Assembly (NCBI RefSeq): GCF_022376445.1
Contig: NW_025955119.1
Coordinates: 27,754-91,753, forward strand
Length of the DNA stretch: 64,000 bases
Source: Fomitopsis serialis
Lineage: Eukaryota; Basidiomycota; Agaricomycetes; Polyporales; Fomitopsidaceae
Direction: 5' to 3'
Positions 23,085-34,900 of this stretch are shown here, in pieces. Both the position numbers and the translations under genes were made by a program. Position 1 is the first letter of the stretch; each line of letters opens with the position of its first letter. The notes beneath the pieces are model-generated. The model worked only from the letters and a program-made list of their open reading frames with translations. It was not told where the DNA came from and did no database searches.

Positions 23085-24450
23085 TCAGAGCTTCGCAGAG
23101 GGCTTCCCTGAGGCGTTCCGCGCTGCATACCCCGTGTCCCTGCAAACGTTGTGAGCACGAAGATGCAGAATGCCCGGCAAGGCAAGCAGCACTCACGGTG
23201 CTACATGACCATCACGAATCGGAGTATGGCCTTTGTCGAGGGCCTTCGTAAACTCTTCTCCGACGTTCAGATGCGCCTGAACGAGGTGCGACGAGGTGAC
23301 CGCGAGCCACCGGTTCAGCGAGAACTCCTCAAACCTATGCGAACTCATGTTCAGAAATCCGCAAGGCCAATATCGAACGCAGACTCACTTTGGCGCCTTG
23401 AAGATCTCGAGCATCTCGATGGGCTCACCCCCCATGTTCTCGATGTAGTACCTGCAGTTGTGTGGGACGATCATGACGTCGCTCGCGACGAAATTGTACG
23501 TGCGCGTCGCCTGCACGGTGAACACCGTCACCTTCGCCTTCCCGCTCAGGAACATCGACCACTGTATGCGGCATCTCGTCAGCAGTCCGAGCAGCTGAAA
23601 CCGAAGCCACAGCGCACCTCACCCGCATACGGGTGCCAGTGCATCTCGCGCCGCGGTTTATGACGGCGTGCGCCGCGCTAACGGTCGTCACCGGGAAGTT
23701 CATGCTGTCCGCGATGCGCACCTCGCCACCGGGGACCATGATCGGCCCTTGCGCGAGCATCTTGTGCGTGAGCCTGCCGCGAGTCGGGTTCGCGCCGGAC
23801 TACGTCTCGTCCGCGGATGTCTGACTTGAAAGTCTCTCCCCAGCGGCCGGACCCATGTTTGTGCACAGAGGGCGCGATTCACTAGGTGCTTTGCCTGAAG
23901 AGGATCGAGCGGAAGATGAATTTCTCGCGCGCGGGGAGGTGTTCGAGCGTGGACTCAGGCACCTTGAGGTTCTTGCGGAGGATGTCGCGCGGAGTGTGCG
24001 CCAACCAGTCTGTGAGCTGGAAGGCTTTGTATTCGGAGGATTCGCCATCGTCGAGGATCTGCGGAGTCAAGAGGTCAGCACGAGAGTGCTCGAAAGCGAA
24101 TGATGCAAGGCAACACACCAGCACGAACTCACAGCCTCCCTCTAGGCCATGCAGCGAGTGCGGGATGCCTTGCGAGAGGAACCACAGGTCACTCGTTTCG
24201 ACGTCCTCCGCGAAGTACAGCTCTCCATATGCGATGCCCGTGATCCTCACGCGGCCCTGCAGATGTAGTTCGCCCACTCCGAGTCGTCGCGCCAGTACTA
24301 GCTCGCAATAGCGAAGTCCTGGCCGAGAGCCGTCGCTTCTTGGAGACGTTGGATGGCAGAATTCAAGGAGGTCGCGCTCCGCGCTATGCGTGGGCAACTC
24401 ATGGCCATGGGTGCTGCTGTCAAGACCGATGTCGGGCGGACGGCGCTGGC
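23085..24450 (-). pseudogene. Oxalate decarboxylase, decayed copy 2
   Basis: This second degraded copy of the gene at 27810-29254 keeps more of its length. The left cupin is recognisable (HLQGRVRITGIAYGELYF, DLWFLSQGIPHSLHGLEGG), but the first metal-binding H-x-H-x3-E region is destroyed (ELVLARRLGVGE). The middle (DDGESSEYKAFQLTDWLAHT) is nearly intact and then runs into a stop after FRSIL. The second metal site has lost about four bases (NRGARCTGTRMR instead of NPGALREMHWHPYADE), shifting the frame. The C-terminal exon equivalent is still present at 23085-23139. Both active sites are lost, so no activity is expected. Confidence 0.85.
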
Positions 24451-25635
24451 CGGGCGCTGGCGTCGGTGGCGGACGTTCGTGCGACGTGCGCTTGACCTTT
24501 TGACCCAAAGTTGCCCTGATCGGGAAGAGCGGATCTTCGATGCTGATCGCGGCGGATCGAGCTCGGCGGGATGCGTGATGGCGACCTCACCCGTCCGCGA
24601 CAGTGGTCTGCAAATATTTCTCGTTATTGACGTCTACGAGGCTCTCTACTCTATGCCTGTGGCTTTGCGACTGGCGAAAATGCACATGTCAATTTTCGTC
24701 TGGTATGGATCGTCCAAGATGGTGACGAGGGCTGGGCCGTGTGTCACTTCGAAGGTCGTCCAAGACACTCGCCATCCGAAGTCGTACGTCTTCCTATCAT
24801 GCGGACCTTCGTGCTGTGTCCTGACTCCTCCGTCCACTTCGAGGCCGAACCTTAGTTTCACGTCTGGAGCAGCCGTCATCAAGTACTTACAGTAGCTGTC
24901 CAGTCTGTCCAGACCACATCCCCGCCTCCACACCGCACCCCGGGCCGGGCCGGTGTCATTGTGCACTCTCAGACCATGTCTTCGCAGGTCACTCACCTCT
25001 GGCATCTCATGACGATGCGAATCCCCCATCGAGCGAAACCAAGTTTCATGTACCTTCCGAACGGTCGACGAGTACTTATGCGTGTCTGTGCTAACTGCAC
25101 ACCCTGACAGGACCCGATCCGCACGGCCATAATAAACGCAATATACAGTAAGTAAGTATGGGCGCGGGAAGCTACTATGCCTGTCATTGCAAACTATTCA
25201 GCTATCGTTAGCACCCCGGTGCACCTGGGCTTCATGCCCAAGGACAAGTACTGCGTAAAGGTGTGTATCGTCCGAACCCGAAGGCAGTGCCGACGAATTC
25301 GTAGCCGAAATACGTCAACTGTGAGGTGAGTTTGCTAGTATCCCGGTCCTTGTGTCCCTACAACTCAGGCCTCTCTACGCAGTTGACTAGTGTGGTCGTT
25401 GCTGTTCAGGCTCAGGCGTAGGCAGTGCCTCCGATTCCGCGAGTCCAGGGTAACCCCTTGTGCGCCTTGTTCATGCCCGTACTTGTATGTATATTGGATG
25501 GGAGAAGGAGGCCGCGCAGGTGAGTGCCTAAAATGACCATTGTAACTAAGTAGATTGACCATTGCTATCTGATCAGTCAAGTCCGTGACGCATAGTATCG
25601 CGTCGGTAAGTGTCCTTGTGTAACGTCGCCGTTAC
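24451..25635. other. Intergenic between cassettes 2 and 3
   Basis: A minus-strand frame at 24646-25029 (about 128 codons) has no recognisable domain. I see no other coding signal. From about 25637 the sequence matches the 3' flank of the other F-box type 1 copies. Confidence 0.4.
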
Positions 25636-25726
25636 AGTCGATCGGAGCAAAGGAGTATGTCTCGAGAACGATGAGGCACAAACGACTAGCACTAGTGACT
25701 AGTGAGGAGGTGAGACGTCTGCCTAT

Positions 25727-27309
25727 TCACGCAAAGCAACTCGCACACGTATGCGTATACGCCGCGTTGACGCGTTTGATTATACCGCGGTCAAACCACG
25801 GCCGGAGAAGCTGCCGAAACATGCCGGCGGCACGATCGAGATCCTTGGAATCAGCCAACTTCATGTCGAGCGTCTTATGCTGCGTCTGTATCGTCACTTT
25901 GACATTCTTCAGGGCGTTGAAGCGCGGCTGGCTCATGACCTTGTGTAGCGCCCGTGACCCGGGGGAATTGGCGTACATGACGGCGGATTTGACGGCCGCG
26001 ATGAGAGAGCTAAACCCCCAGAGGCTTCTGTGAACAGAAGTCGTGATCTCGATGTGCTCGAGCTGGTGGCTTCGGACAGTGGAGAGGACGCCGTATAACT
26101 GGTCCTCTAGTATCGCATAGAGCGACCCATCCGAGTCGAGCGACCCAACTCTTTCTACGGCCTCACTGAGATGGAAAACGAGATCCAAGGATCGCAAAGC
26201 GGTATTCTGCACTAGGTCGCCGTGGATATCTAGATTGTGCATGTGCGTCAGCGGCGAAGTCGAATGAGCAAGGAAGAGTGAGGCTTAACAGTGACACTGT
26301 AATCGAGTTAAGGAAGACCCTGCGGCTTTGAGGAGTGCGCTAATATTATTGCCTTCCCGCGAGGATTTACAATCAACACAGACTGTCAGGTCCTCGAGGG
26401 AGATGCAGAGGCCTGACTGCGCTATCCAGTCGATGACCTTGGTTTTCCCGCTCAAAGTATTCTTGATAGAAAGACGACGCAGATGTATGTCAGATGGTGG
26501 GCGAAAGGATGTAACCCCCACAGAGCTGACAGTGGAGTGTTGAGTGTCTGTTATATCTATAAGGGCGAGTGTTGTAAGCCGAGGGAATTTATATATGATC
26601 CGCCGAAGCTGCGAGAGGTTCAGCGAACGCCAGGAGAGTTCCAGTGACTCGATGGACGAGAACTGCGATAGGGCGGGGAAAAATGTCATGTGCACGTCTC
26701 TATGCAGCCTATTGATTGCAAGACGCTGCACTCTGGACATTGCGCGGCCAAGGGCAGGGGGTACTGCATCAAGAAAGCGAGGATTTCTGCCACCGCCACC
26801 AAAATCATCATCTGCGACTCGCAGCTCGCGCGTGGTTGCGAGCCACTGCTTGACACGCGGAGACGCACGCAACTGCGTGGACAACATGTCGAAACTTCTG
26901 CGTCTGCGGATATGGATGGTGTAGTAAAGGTTGCGCATGGCTCGAGGATACCATGCCGCGCAAACCTGCGTCGCTTGATACAACGTGTACTGGTTGTCCA
27001 TTCGGTCGATGATGTTCTCGAAGACCTCGATCGGAAAGCGATCAGCATCGGGGGTCGATAGAAAGCTGCTCTGCACAGAGGCAGGTCTTCTCGAGTCGTC
27101 GCCGCTCCGTCTATCGGCACCCGATTCGTCGTCGTCAGTCTGCCCATCTGCACGCCATTGCGCGACTTGTGTGCGTGGAACTTGAATGTCGTCAACGGGA
27201 GGAGAGGAACGCTATGTGAATATATGAGTGGGGCTTGCGCAACCTACAGAACTAGGAGGGTACCAACGGTAGGCTGGTGATCGGACGCGGTCATGATCTT
27301 GTCCTCCAT
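25727..27309 (-). CDS. F-box protein, type 1, copy c
   Basis: A paralogue of copies a and b. The main exon runs from about 27223 to 26290 with the acidic stretch, DADRFPIEVFENIIDRMD, QVCAAWYPRAMRNLYY, KQWLATTRELRV, leucine-rich segments and DWIAQSGLCISLEDL. The last exon, 26229-25727, joins in phase through the shared GTTAAG...CTAG intron and contains DLVQNTALRSLDLVF, STVRSHQLEHIEI and MSQPRFNALKNV. The 5' end has diverged: the start region of copies a and b is rearranged, the homologue of their internal GACATG reads GACATT, and the only nearby ATG is at 27309, in an exon whose donor I cannot identify. The start is therefore uncertain; the body is intact. Confidence 0.65.
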
Positions 27310-27809
27310 GATGGCAATGTGCGCGATCGCGAGCGATGAGCCTGCACAAGTGAGGGGACAAGGAGCTAAGAGGGGGAGTAGGGGAGCTCGAGCACGCACC
27401 AGGGCCATGTATATAGGAGAGGCATGCTGTGACACGTTGCATACGTGCGAGATGTCTTCGATAAACCACATGCTGACTGCCGGGTTACGCTGCTTTTCTT
27501 GATGAATCCCTGTATTGTCCGCGAGGGCCGAGCCCCGTGTAGACAAAAAGATACGCTGCTAACGCTCGTCAAGACGCTTTAATTACCGCGGTATGACTGT
27601 GTGACTTTGCATCGTGTCGACTGCGGTCAGCCTGCAACCAGGTGGGGAGTCGTGCAGGAGGACGCTGCGCCATTATATATCTGAGCCTAGGATGGGCATA
27701 TGTATCGCAGACACTGAACACAGCCAGAAGACACAAACCAGGGATCCTAGTACTTATTACAGATACACCTACATCTTCTTTAGTATGTACCTTCTCACGA
27801 TACGGCCTC

Positions 27810-29254
27810 TCACAGCTTCGCAGAAGGCTTCCCTGAGGCGTTCTTCGCTGCAAGTTCTGTGTCTCTGAAAACGCTAAGAGTATGGGTAAGAACCTACATG
27901 ATACCCTGGGAGGTGGGCGGCACTCACTGTGGTACATGCCCATCACGAATCGGAGTGTGACCTCTGTCGAGAGCCTTCGTGAACTCTGCCCCAACGTTCA
28001 GATGCGCCTGAACGAGGTGCGGCGGGGTGACCGCGAGCCACTGGTTCAGCGAGAACTCCTCAAACCTGTCGCGTTCTCCGAGTCAGTAGCCTGCCACTCC
28101 CAGACGGTCGAAGATCACGGCGCGACGCAGACTCACTTCGGCGCCTTGAAGATCTCGAGCATCTCGATGGGCTCGTCCCCGATGTTCTCGATGTAGTGCC
28201 CGCAGTTGCGCGGGACGATCATGACGTCGCCCGCGACGAAGTTGTACGTGCGCGTCGCCTGCACGGTGAACACCGTCACCTTCGCCGTCCCGCTCAGGAA
28301 CATCGACCACTGTATGCGGCGTCCCGTCAGCAATCCGAGCGCCCGGAGTAGCTCAACTTGAACCGCCAAGTCGAAACGCACCTCGTCCGCATATGGGTGC
28401 CAGTGCATCTCGCGCAGCGCGCCGGGGTTGATGACGACGTGCGCCGCGCTGATGGTCGTCACAGGGAAGTTCGTGCTGTCCGTGATGCGCACCTCGCCGC
28501 CGGGGACTTTGATCGGCTCCTGCGCGAGCATCTTGTGCGTGAGCCTGCGGCGCGTGGGATGCGCACCGGGCTGCCTCTCGTCCGCGGTGCTCTTCTTGGA
28601 GAGGATCGACCGGAAGATGAACTTCTCGCGCGCGGGGAGGTGCTCGAGCGTGGACTCGGGCACCTTGAAGTTCTTGCGGAGGATGTCGCGCGGCGTGTGC
28701 GCCAACCAGTCTGTGAGCTGGAAGGCCTTGTACTCGGAGGATTCGCCGTCGTCGAAGATCTGCGTGGCCAGGAGGTCAGTACACCGAAGCGAACGATACA
28801 AAAAACAGCACACCAGAAGGAACTCGCAGCCGCCCTCTAGGCCCTGCAGCGAGTGCGGGACGCCCTGCGGGAAGAACCACAGGTCACCCTTCTCGACGTC
28901 CTCCTCAAAGTAAAGCCCTCCATAGTCAATGCCGGTAATCCTCACACGGCCCTGCAGGATGTACGCCCACTCCGAGTCGTTGTGCCAATGGAGCTCGCGC
29001 ACGGCGCCCTCCTCGAGGCGCATGTTCGTCGCGGCGAGGTCGCGCGACATCGGGAGCTCGCGGACGGTGACCTCGCGCCCCCAGCCGCCCTCCTCGAGGC
29101 GCATGTGCGAGTCGGCCCAGGACCACTTCATGTGGAGGACGGTGCCCCAGTCGGTCGGAGGGGGGACTATCGAGTCGGGGTTCTGGCGCTCCCTGTCGGG
29201 ATTGCGAGGCCCGACGATGTTGGAACCCTTGTTGCCGCGGATAGGTTCGACCAT
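27810..29254 (-). CDS. ODC: Oxalate decarboxylase (bicupin), intact copy
   Basis: Converts oxalate to formate and CO2 with manganese, as wood-decay fungi do to control oxalate. Five exons, 29254-28814, 28759-28382, 28309-28137, 28065-27928 and 27864-27810, join in phase to 394 residues. Metal ligands are visible in both cupins: H89, H91, E95 and H134 in the first (ELHWHNDSEW, GVPHSLQG), and H266, H268, E273 and H311 in the second (REMHWHPYADE, GHYIEN). The last small exon is confirmed by its match in both decayed copies (ends PSAKL). Most secreted fungal ODCs begin with a signal peptide; here the product starts MVEPIRGNKG and none is seen, so it may be intracellular. The lid segment that is SENST in Bacillus OxdC reads SEYKA (155-159), keeping the Glu. 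Confidence 0.93.
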
Positions 29255-29327
29255 GGTGTTCGGTGGAAGGAGAAGCGTTGGGGAGGCGAAGGCGGCGTTG
29301 CGAGTGGTTTGGTAGAATTCGCCATTG

Positions 29328-29334
29328 TTTTATA
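29328..29334 (-). promoter_or_regulatory. TATA box of the intact ODC gene
   Basis: TATAAAA on the minus strand lies about 75 bases upstream of ATG 29254. It lies just upstream of an out-of-frame ATG near 29322, which is probably outside the transcript. Confidence 0.6.
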
Positions 29335-31406
29335 CGCCTGCGCTGAAGGTTGAGAAACTCAGAGACAGTGGCTGAGGTATGTCATCACCTACGTGTCTGT
29401 GCGGTCAAATATAGCGGCTCCACTTCGTTGCATTCTAGTCAACCAGCGACAAGAATAGAACGATGGAAGGACGGAAGGAGGCGCGCACTTGGAGGTGGTG
29501 AGGAAGCACAGTGAGTGAATAGCAAGGCACCCAAGAGGCGTGCCTCAAGGATAGCACCGGGTCCGAACTGTTCGCCTGTATCCAACGAGCGCTTGGTACG
29601 AAGACAACACTATAGGCGGCCAGAAATAGTTCTTCCCCAACGCTCATGCGTTTGCCATGTACCTGAGGAGGCGTCAAAAGCAAGACGATACGCTGCACTT
29701 ATGCGTGACCGCCTATTGGTACATACACTGGTCCGAGGACCGAGGCGGAAACAACACTCAGTCCTGTGGTAGCGGGAGCACTCACGTGGTAGATTGCGAT
29801 CTCTACTGCCCTCTGTGAACCAGCTGGAGACCTTATACGACATTTGCTCCGACGGTGAAAGCGACGCAACTTGCAAGGAAGCTGTAATAGTCCGCACTCC
29901 CGTAGGTGCAGCGCAATCCACGTGATCGGAAGGAGAACTGCGACATATAAGGCCAGCATTCTCCGTCTCAACTTTCAAATCCTGTTTCACTGCGCCCATC
30001 ATCCAGAGGCCGCGACACTTGCCACGTACAGACAGTGTCGCCGCTGTCCTATCTTGCGAGCAGGCCCCAGTTAGCCAGCCTCCCACTATTCGTGTCGCCG
30101 ACGACCTGCGAGTCGTTGACGCCGCGTTGAACAATCCGGAGCAGACACCACGGACCTCCGTCACCACTCACAAGTCTTCCTATCGGAGCCGTTTCTACGC
30201 CTCGTAGATGGAGGGGCTGGCTAGCCCTCTGTTGCCATACGAGTTCTGAATCGACCGATGCTGCAGCGTCGGTCGGGCATGTCAAGCATGGATAGGTGAT
30301 GCTCGCACGAGTCGACGGGGTCGCTGATCACTGCTTCCGTCTGCTCCCGTCGCCGCCATGAAATTGCATGCACCACCAACTTCCACTGGATCGGCCGTAG
30401 TCGGGCGGCGCCCAGTCGGGTCGTGTACGTTGTGCGCTGGGTCCACCGACTGGCGGTGGACTCGGGCTGCCTGTACGGACCCACACTTATCGCCAGCGCG
30501 AGGCAGTCCCTCATCGGCACTGTCTTGATGTCTGAGTGATCAAGGCCGTCCACGTTGTTCCCGGGCAACATCGTGGCGGTAACACCGGTTGGCGCGAGTT
30601 TTACGCTGACGACTGGTCCCTCTATCAATGCTTGGACCACGACTGGCACGCGAGCCGGTGTGCCGTGAGTGGTGGTACATTCATCAGAGGTCTGTGGTTC
30701 AGAATCTCGCCGACAGGCCAGGTGCACGAGGGAAGAGTGGGTCGGACGTACGGAGTCGGATGTAGTTTGTCTTACTGCCGTCTTCGCGGTGCAAGGGTCC
30801 TCATGAGGTCCTAGTAGCCAGAGGCTAACTGTTCCTGATTTGTTGGAATGGCGCACGAATTTTTGGAACTCGAATCGCTTCTTCGTGAAGCTGAACGGCG
30901 TTGCGTATGTGCAGTAGGACGAATGTCGTTGTGTATTAGCCATGGCAGCTCAATGTCAACATCGGGTATGACAATGGTTGATGAAGGTCGTTTGTGCGTT
31001 TCCGTCGGAGCAAACTTCAGATTTTGGTATGATGGCACTAGTTGTGTCATGCATACTGGTACAGGATCTGCAAAAAGTCGGAGACGTGCATAGACCCGTC
31101 ATTTGATCAAGTGAGGGGACAAGGACACCATTAATCGTTAGGTGCATCACCATGTTGCCGTCCAGCATCGGAAGAGGGAAGTCTCGGTCGGAGAGAATAC
31201 GATCACTCACGACATCACATCCCTGAATACCCAGCAGTAAAGCATACCTAGGCCGACCGGTAAGTGTCTGGAGACATGAGCCACTGGCGATGACAGGTGA
31301 GGGGGGACGACATGCATGTCAGCAAAATGCAGAGTTGAAATGCCGAACTACTCAATAACGACCAAGGAATATATGGTACAACACATAAAGTACACGGCCT
31401 CAAGAT
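29335..31406. other. Two-kilobase stretch without a supported gene
   Basis: Several open frames reach 180-240 codons on the minus strand (29610-30167, 30221-30943), but they show no domain, plausible exon chain or homology to other genes here. Probably degenerate or intergenic DNA between the accessory cluster and the housekeeping block. Confidence 0.4.
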
Positions 31407-31794
31407 CTATGCATAAGCACTCTTGTCTTTGTTGCGCTCGTAAGCTAGAAAAGAAGTCGATTAGAAGAGCACCTAAAGCGGAATCGTTCGGACGCACGGT
31501 TGTAATGGAGCAGCTTTTCGATGAGATCGACATGCGTGAGGACCATGCGCCGACAGCAGTATCTTTTCAGCTGGAGCTGGTCAAGCGCATCGCTGTAGAC
31601 GCAAAGCTGAGTTGGGTAGAAATGTCATGTAGTGGTAGACGCACCCTTCATTAACGTCCTTGGACAACATCTCGAGGTAGCCATTCCATTTGTCGCCGAT
31701 GACCTTTCCGCAGGAGAAACAACGCACCGGGATGATCTGAGACGTGCAGTCAGTTAAGACATTTTCTGAGAGAATGATGCAGTGGATATACCAT
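31407..31794 (-). CDS. RPB10: RNA polymerase I/II/III shared subunit RPABC5 (Rpb10)
   Basis: A small zinc-binding subunit shared by all three nuclear RNA polymerases. Four exons, 31794-31792, 31736-31645, 31592-31498 and 31444-31407, join in phase to 75 residues, the family's length. After the start Met come [17 protein letters not shown], with the first CxxC, then YLEML, then [20 protein letters not shown] with the Cys-Cys pair, then a tail HYNPYERNKDK. The initiator ATG stands alone as a three-base coding exon: a GT follows it directly and the next coding base is 55 bases away. The pieces are too short to stand out as open frames. The gene is divergent from the CAP-D2 gene. Confidence 0.93.
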
Positions 31795-31995
31795 GGTGAA
31801 GGAACACCAGACGGATGTGGTCGTCTGCGGAAGACTGCAACTGCTGAGCAAGCTCGTCCTCCGCCACCGTGACGTGACGGTCTCGCGTTCACGTCACATT
31901 CGCGTGCCCATGTGACCGACGCGTTGAAGCACACCGCGTTTACGCGGTTGTTCTTTCAACACAAGCGGCGACGCGTCGACGACCTCGGAGCCGCC
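31795..31995. promoter_or_regulatory. Bidirectional promoter of RPB10 and condensin CAP-D2
   Basis: Only 201 bases separate the two start codons. They contain two exact ACGCGT boxes (31919-31924 and 31971-31976), the MCB element bound by MBF-type G1/S factors in yeasts. They also contain a perfect 9-base inverted repeat, GTGACGTGA at 31869-31877 and TCACGTCAC at 31889-31897, resembling paired bZIP half-sites. No clear TATA box is seen in either direction. Confidence 0.6.
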
Positions 31996-34900
31996 ATGGA
32001 CTTTGAGCTTCAAGAAGAGCTGCAGGGCCTGCAAGACCTGGCCAACTACGAGATCCCCAACGAACACGATATCCCTTTGCTCGACGCCCGCTCGGTCGCC
32101 CACGTCCTCGAGAATGCCGTCGAGGCTCTCGCCGAATCGTCCGACGCTATCGCGGATCCCCAGGTCTTCGATGCGTACCGCAGTATGCTGAAACACGCGG
32201 AGACGCTGCCTGGCCCGCTCATGAGCAAGATGCTCGACTCGATCACCTCAGGCTTTCAGGCGCAGGTAGAAGCGACCAACCGGGACTTGGACACGGAAGA
32301 CCAACAGACGATCGCGGCTCACAAGAAGGCACTGGAGATGTACGGCTTTCTGTTGAATTGGTTTGTTGGTGCAGCAGAGAAGGTGAAGGGCCCCGGAGAA
32401 GAGGACGGCGCTGCCGCACCGGCCCCGAAGGCGCGGAGAGGGAGAGGGGGGAAGGCGGGTACCTCGAGACCGGCGGCGAGACGGAACGCAGAAGAGTGGA
32501 CGTGGGTAGACCAAATCCCGCCAACATTGTCGCTGATCAGCAAGGTGCTGCGTCTGAAGACGCAACGAATATGGCAGACAACTGGTGAGCGCGACACTTT
32601 CATCAAGTGAGTACATGCATATCTTCTTCCGCTGGAAGCTGTCTCTGTGTTCCGCCACATGTCGCTCCTTGTCCCCGTTCTAACATGCTCTGCAGCTGTA
32701 TCACCCGTCCAGCGTACCACGTTACTGAGAGCGAACAATACATGAAGTCCATCCACATCCGCACCGGTGTCTACAAAGTGATATGTCTGGCTGTCAAGTC
32801 GCATGGCCATGGCCTCGCCGCGCAGATCAGCATCATGCAGTCTCTGCAGTACTACGAGCACCTTTCGGAGCCGATGGCGGACCTGCTCGTTGTCCTTGCC
32901 AAGGAGTTCGACCACGCGCAACTTGGTGACGAGATCCTGCGAGAAATAGCAGCGAAGAGCTTCAGTGCACAGGACTCGAAGGGCCCCAGGGCGTTCTCCC
33001 GCTTCCTTGTGCGACTCGCCGAGAACACACCCCGCTCGGTGCTGAAGCAAATCAGTCTGTTGCTCGGGCACCTGGACTCCGAAGTGAGTACGCCCGTCCT
33101 GGTCCGTAACAGTCCACTCACATTCCTCCAGTCCTACCCGATGCGCATGGCCATAGTCGAAGTCATCGGCTGCCTGATCCGCGAGCTCTCCGCCACATCC
33201 GAAGCATCCAACGACGACCAGCAAACGCGCAAGCAGCTCGAGGGCCTCTTCGAGCTCCTCATCGAGCGCGTGATCGACGTGTCGTCCTACGTCCGCACCA
33301 AGGTGCTGACCGTCATGACCCGCCTGTGCGACCTGCAGCAGAAGTTCCCGCAGCAGCGCCTCGCGATGACGCGCGCTGCGGTGGACTCGCTCGAGGACAA
33401 GGGTGCGACGGTGCGCAAGGCGTCGGTGGTCCTGCTCGTGAGGCTGATCGAGACGCACCCCTACGGCTTGATGTACGGAGGGGAGCTGAACCAGCTGGAG
33501 TGGGAGGCTAGGTACAAGGAGGTGTGCGCACAGCTGCAGGAGTTGGAGGGTGTGGTCGGGCGAGCTGCGGAGCGGGAAGGCAGCCAGGAAGAAGAGAACG
33601 AGGAGCAAGAGGAGGAGGAGGAAGTAGGGGGAGAGGGGGAAGAGGATGGTGAGCGAAGCCGCAAGTCTCGTAAGCGGTGAATGCGTTTGTCCTCCATCGC
33701 TGAGGAAAGTGTACTCATTCCCGCAATCCAGCTCGAAGAAAATCAAGAGCGAAGATGATGACGAGATGGATGTGGACGAGGAAGAGGAAGAGGAAGGGGC
33801 AGATCAAGAGGAAGATCGCATGGACGAGGACGAGGATGATGAGCAGCCGCGCCCGCCAAAGAAGAAGTCCAAGAAGAAAGCACGCAAGTCTGAGATCGAC
33901 ATGGTCGCTCTTACCAATGAGCAGGAAGCTCTTGCTGCTCTGGAGGGCGACAAGATCCTTCACCTGCGTCTACGCAAGAAGTACTGCTCGGAAGGTCTTA
34001 CCTACATTCGCCAGGTGGAGGAGGGCATGCAGACGGTGCAGAAACTGCTCGCTTCGACCAACAAGCTCGAGGTCTTGGAGGCGATGGACTTCTTCAAGAC
34101 TGCTCATGACTACAAATTCGAAGGTGCAGAGGTAGGCTCTTGACAACAGGGTGCAACGGACCATATGGTGACCTCTTCGCCGATGCAGGCTGGGATCAAG
34201 AGGATGCTGCACTTGATCTGGTCCAAAGACAACTCGCAAACGTCCGACGAAGGCAAAGAGCTCAAAGGTGTTCGCTCACGTCTCCTTGAGTGCTATCGCC
34301 AGCTGTACTTCGACCCGGTGGCAGATCTGGACCCCAAGGGGAACATCAACCGCATCACCAAGAACATGATCGAGTTAGTGACCATGTTGTTACATACTTG
34401 ACATTCCCCAGTGACGTCCATGGCCGTGTCACAGGTTGACCTACGGAGCAACGCTTGCTGAACTGACTAGTTTGGAGGAAATGATGCGCATTCTCATGGA
34501 CGACAATCAGGTTCATACGGACGTCATCAATAAACTGTGGCAAGTCTATGGTCAGTATGATTACTGTTCTTGTCCGGCCATCCATGAAGTAACTTTTGCA
34601 GGCTCGGAGCGACCATTGCCGAGGCCACAGCGGCGGGGTGCCGTCATCATCCTCGGTATGCTTGCGCTTGCACGGAGAGGTGTGGTCGCAGATCGTGTAG
34701 AGACACTCGTCAAAACAGGGTTGGGCAAGCTGGGAATGGTATAAAATTTAGTACCAACACGAACAGGAGGTGATACTGATCATCCCTCAGGCGGATCTCA
34801 CACTGGCGAAGTACACCTGCGTTGCTCTGCAGAGGTTAAATGGTAGTGCGAAGAAAGTCAAAGGTGACTACAGCTTGATTCACTCGTATACAGCATTCGT

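Noticed and set aside
24353..24895. A 180-codon plus-strand frame between cassettes 2 and 3
   Set aside because: Its left part is antisense to the decayed ODC copy 2 and the rest has no signature.
28065..28136. Ending the ODC gene at the TGA after HVPQ (27924-27926)
   Set aside because: A conserved extra exon ending PSAKL follows in the intact gene and both decayed copies, with a good donor exactly before this TGA, so the stop lies inside an intron.
30221..30943. A 240-codon minus-strand frame in the gene-free stretch
   Set aside because: No similarity to anything I recognise and no splice-supported continuation; kept as unannotated.
32319..33746. A 475-codon minus-strand frame over the condensin gene
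   Set aside because: It overlaps well-supported exons, crosses their introns and shows no recognisable domain.
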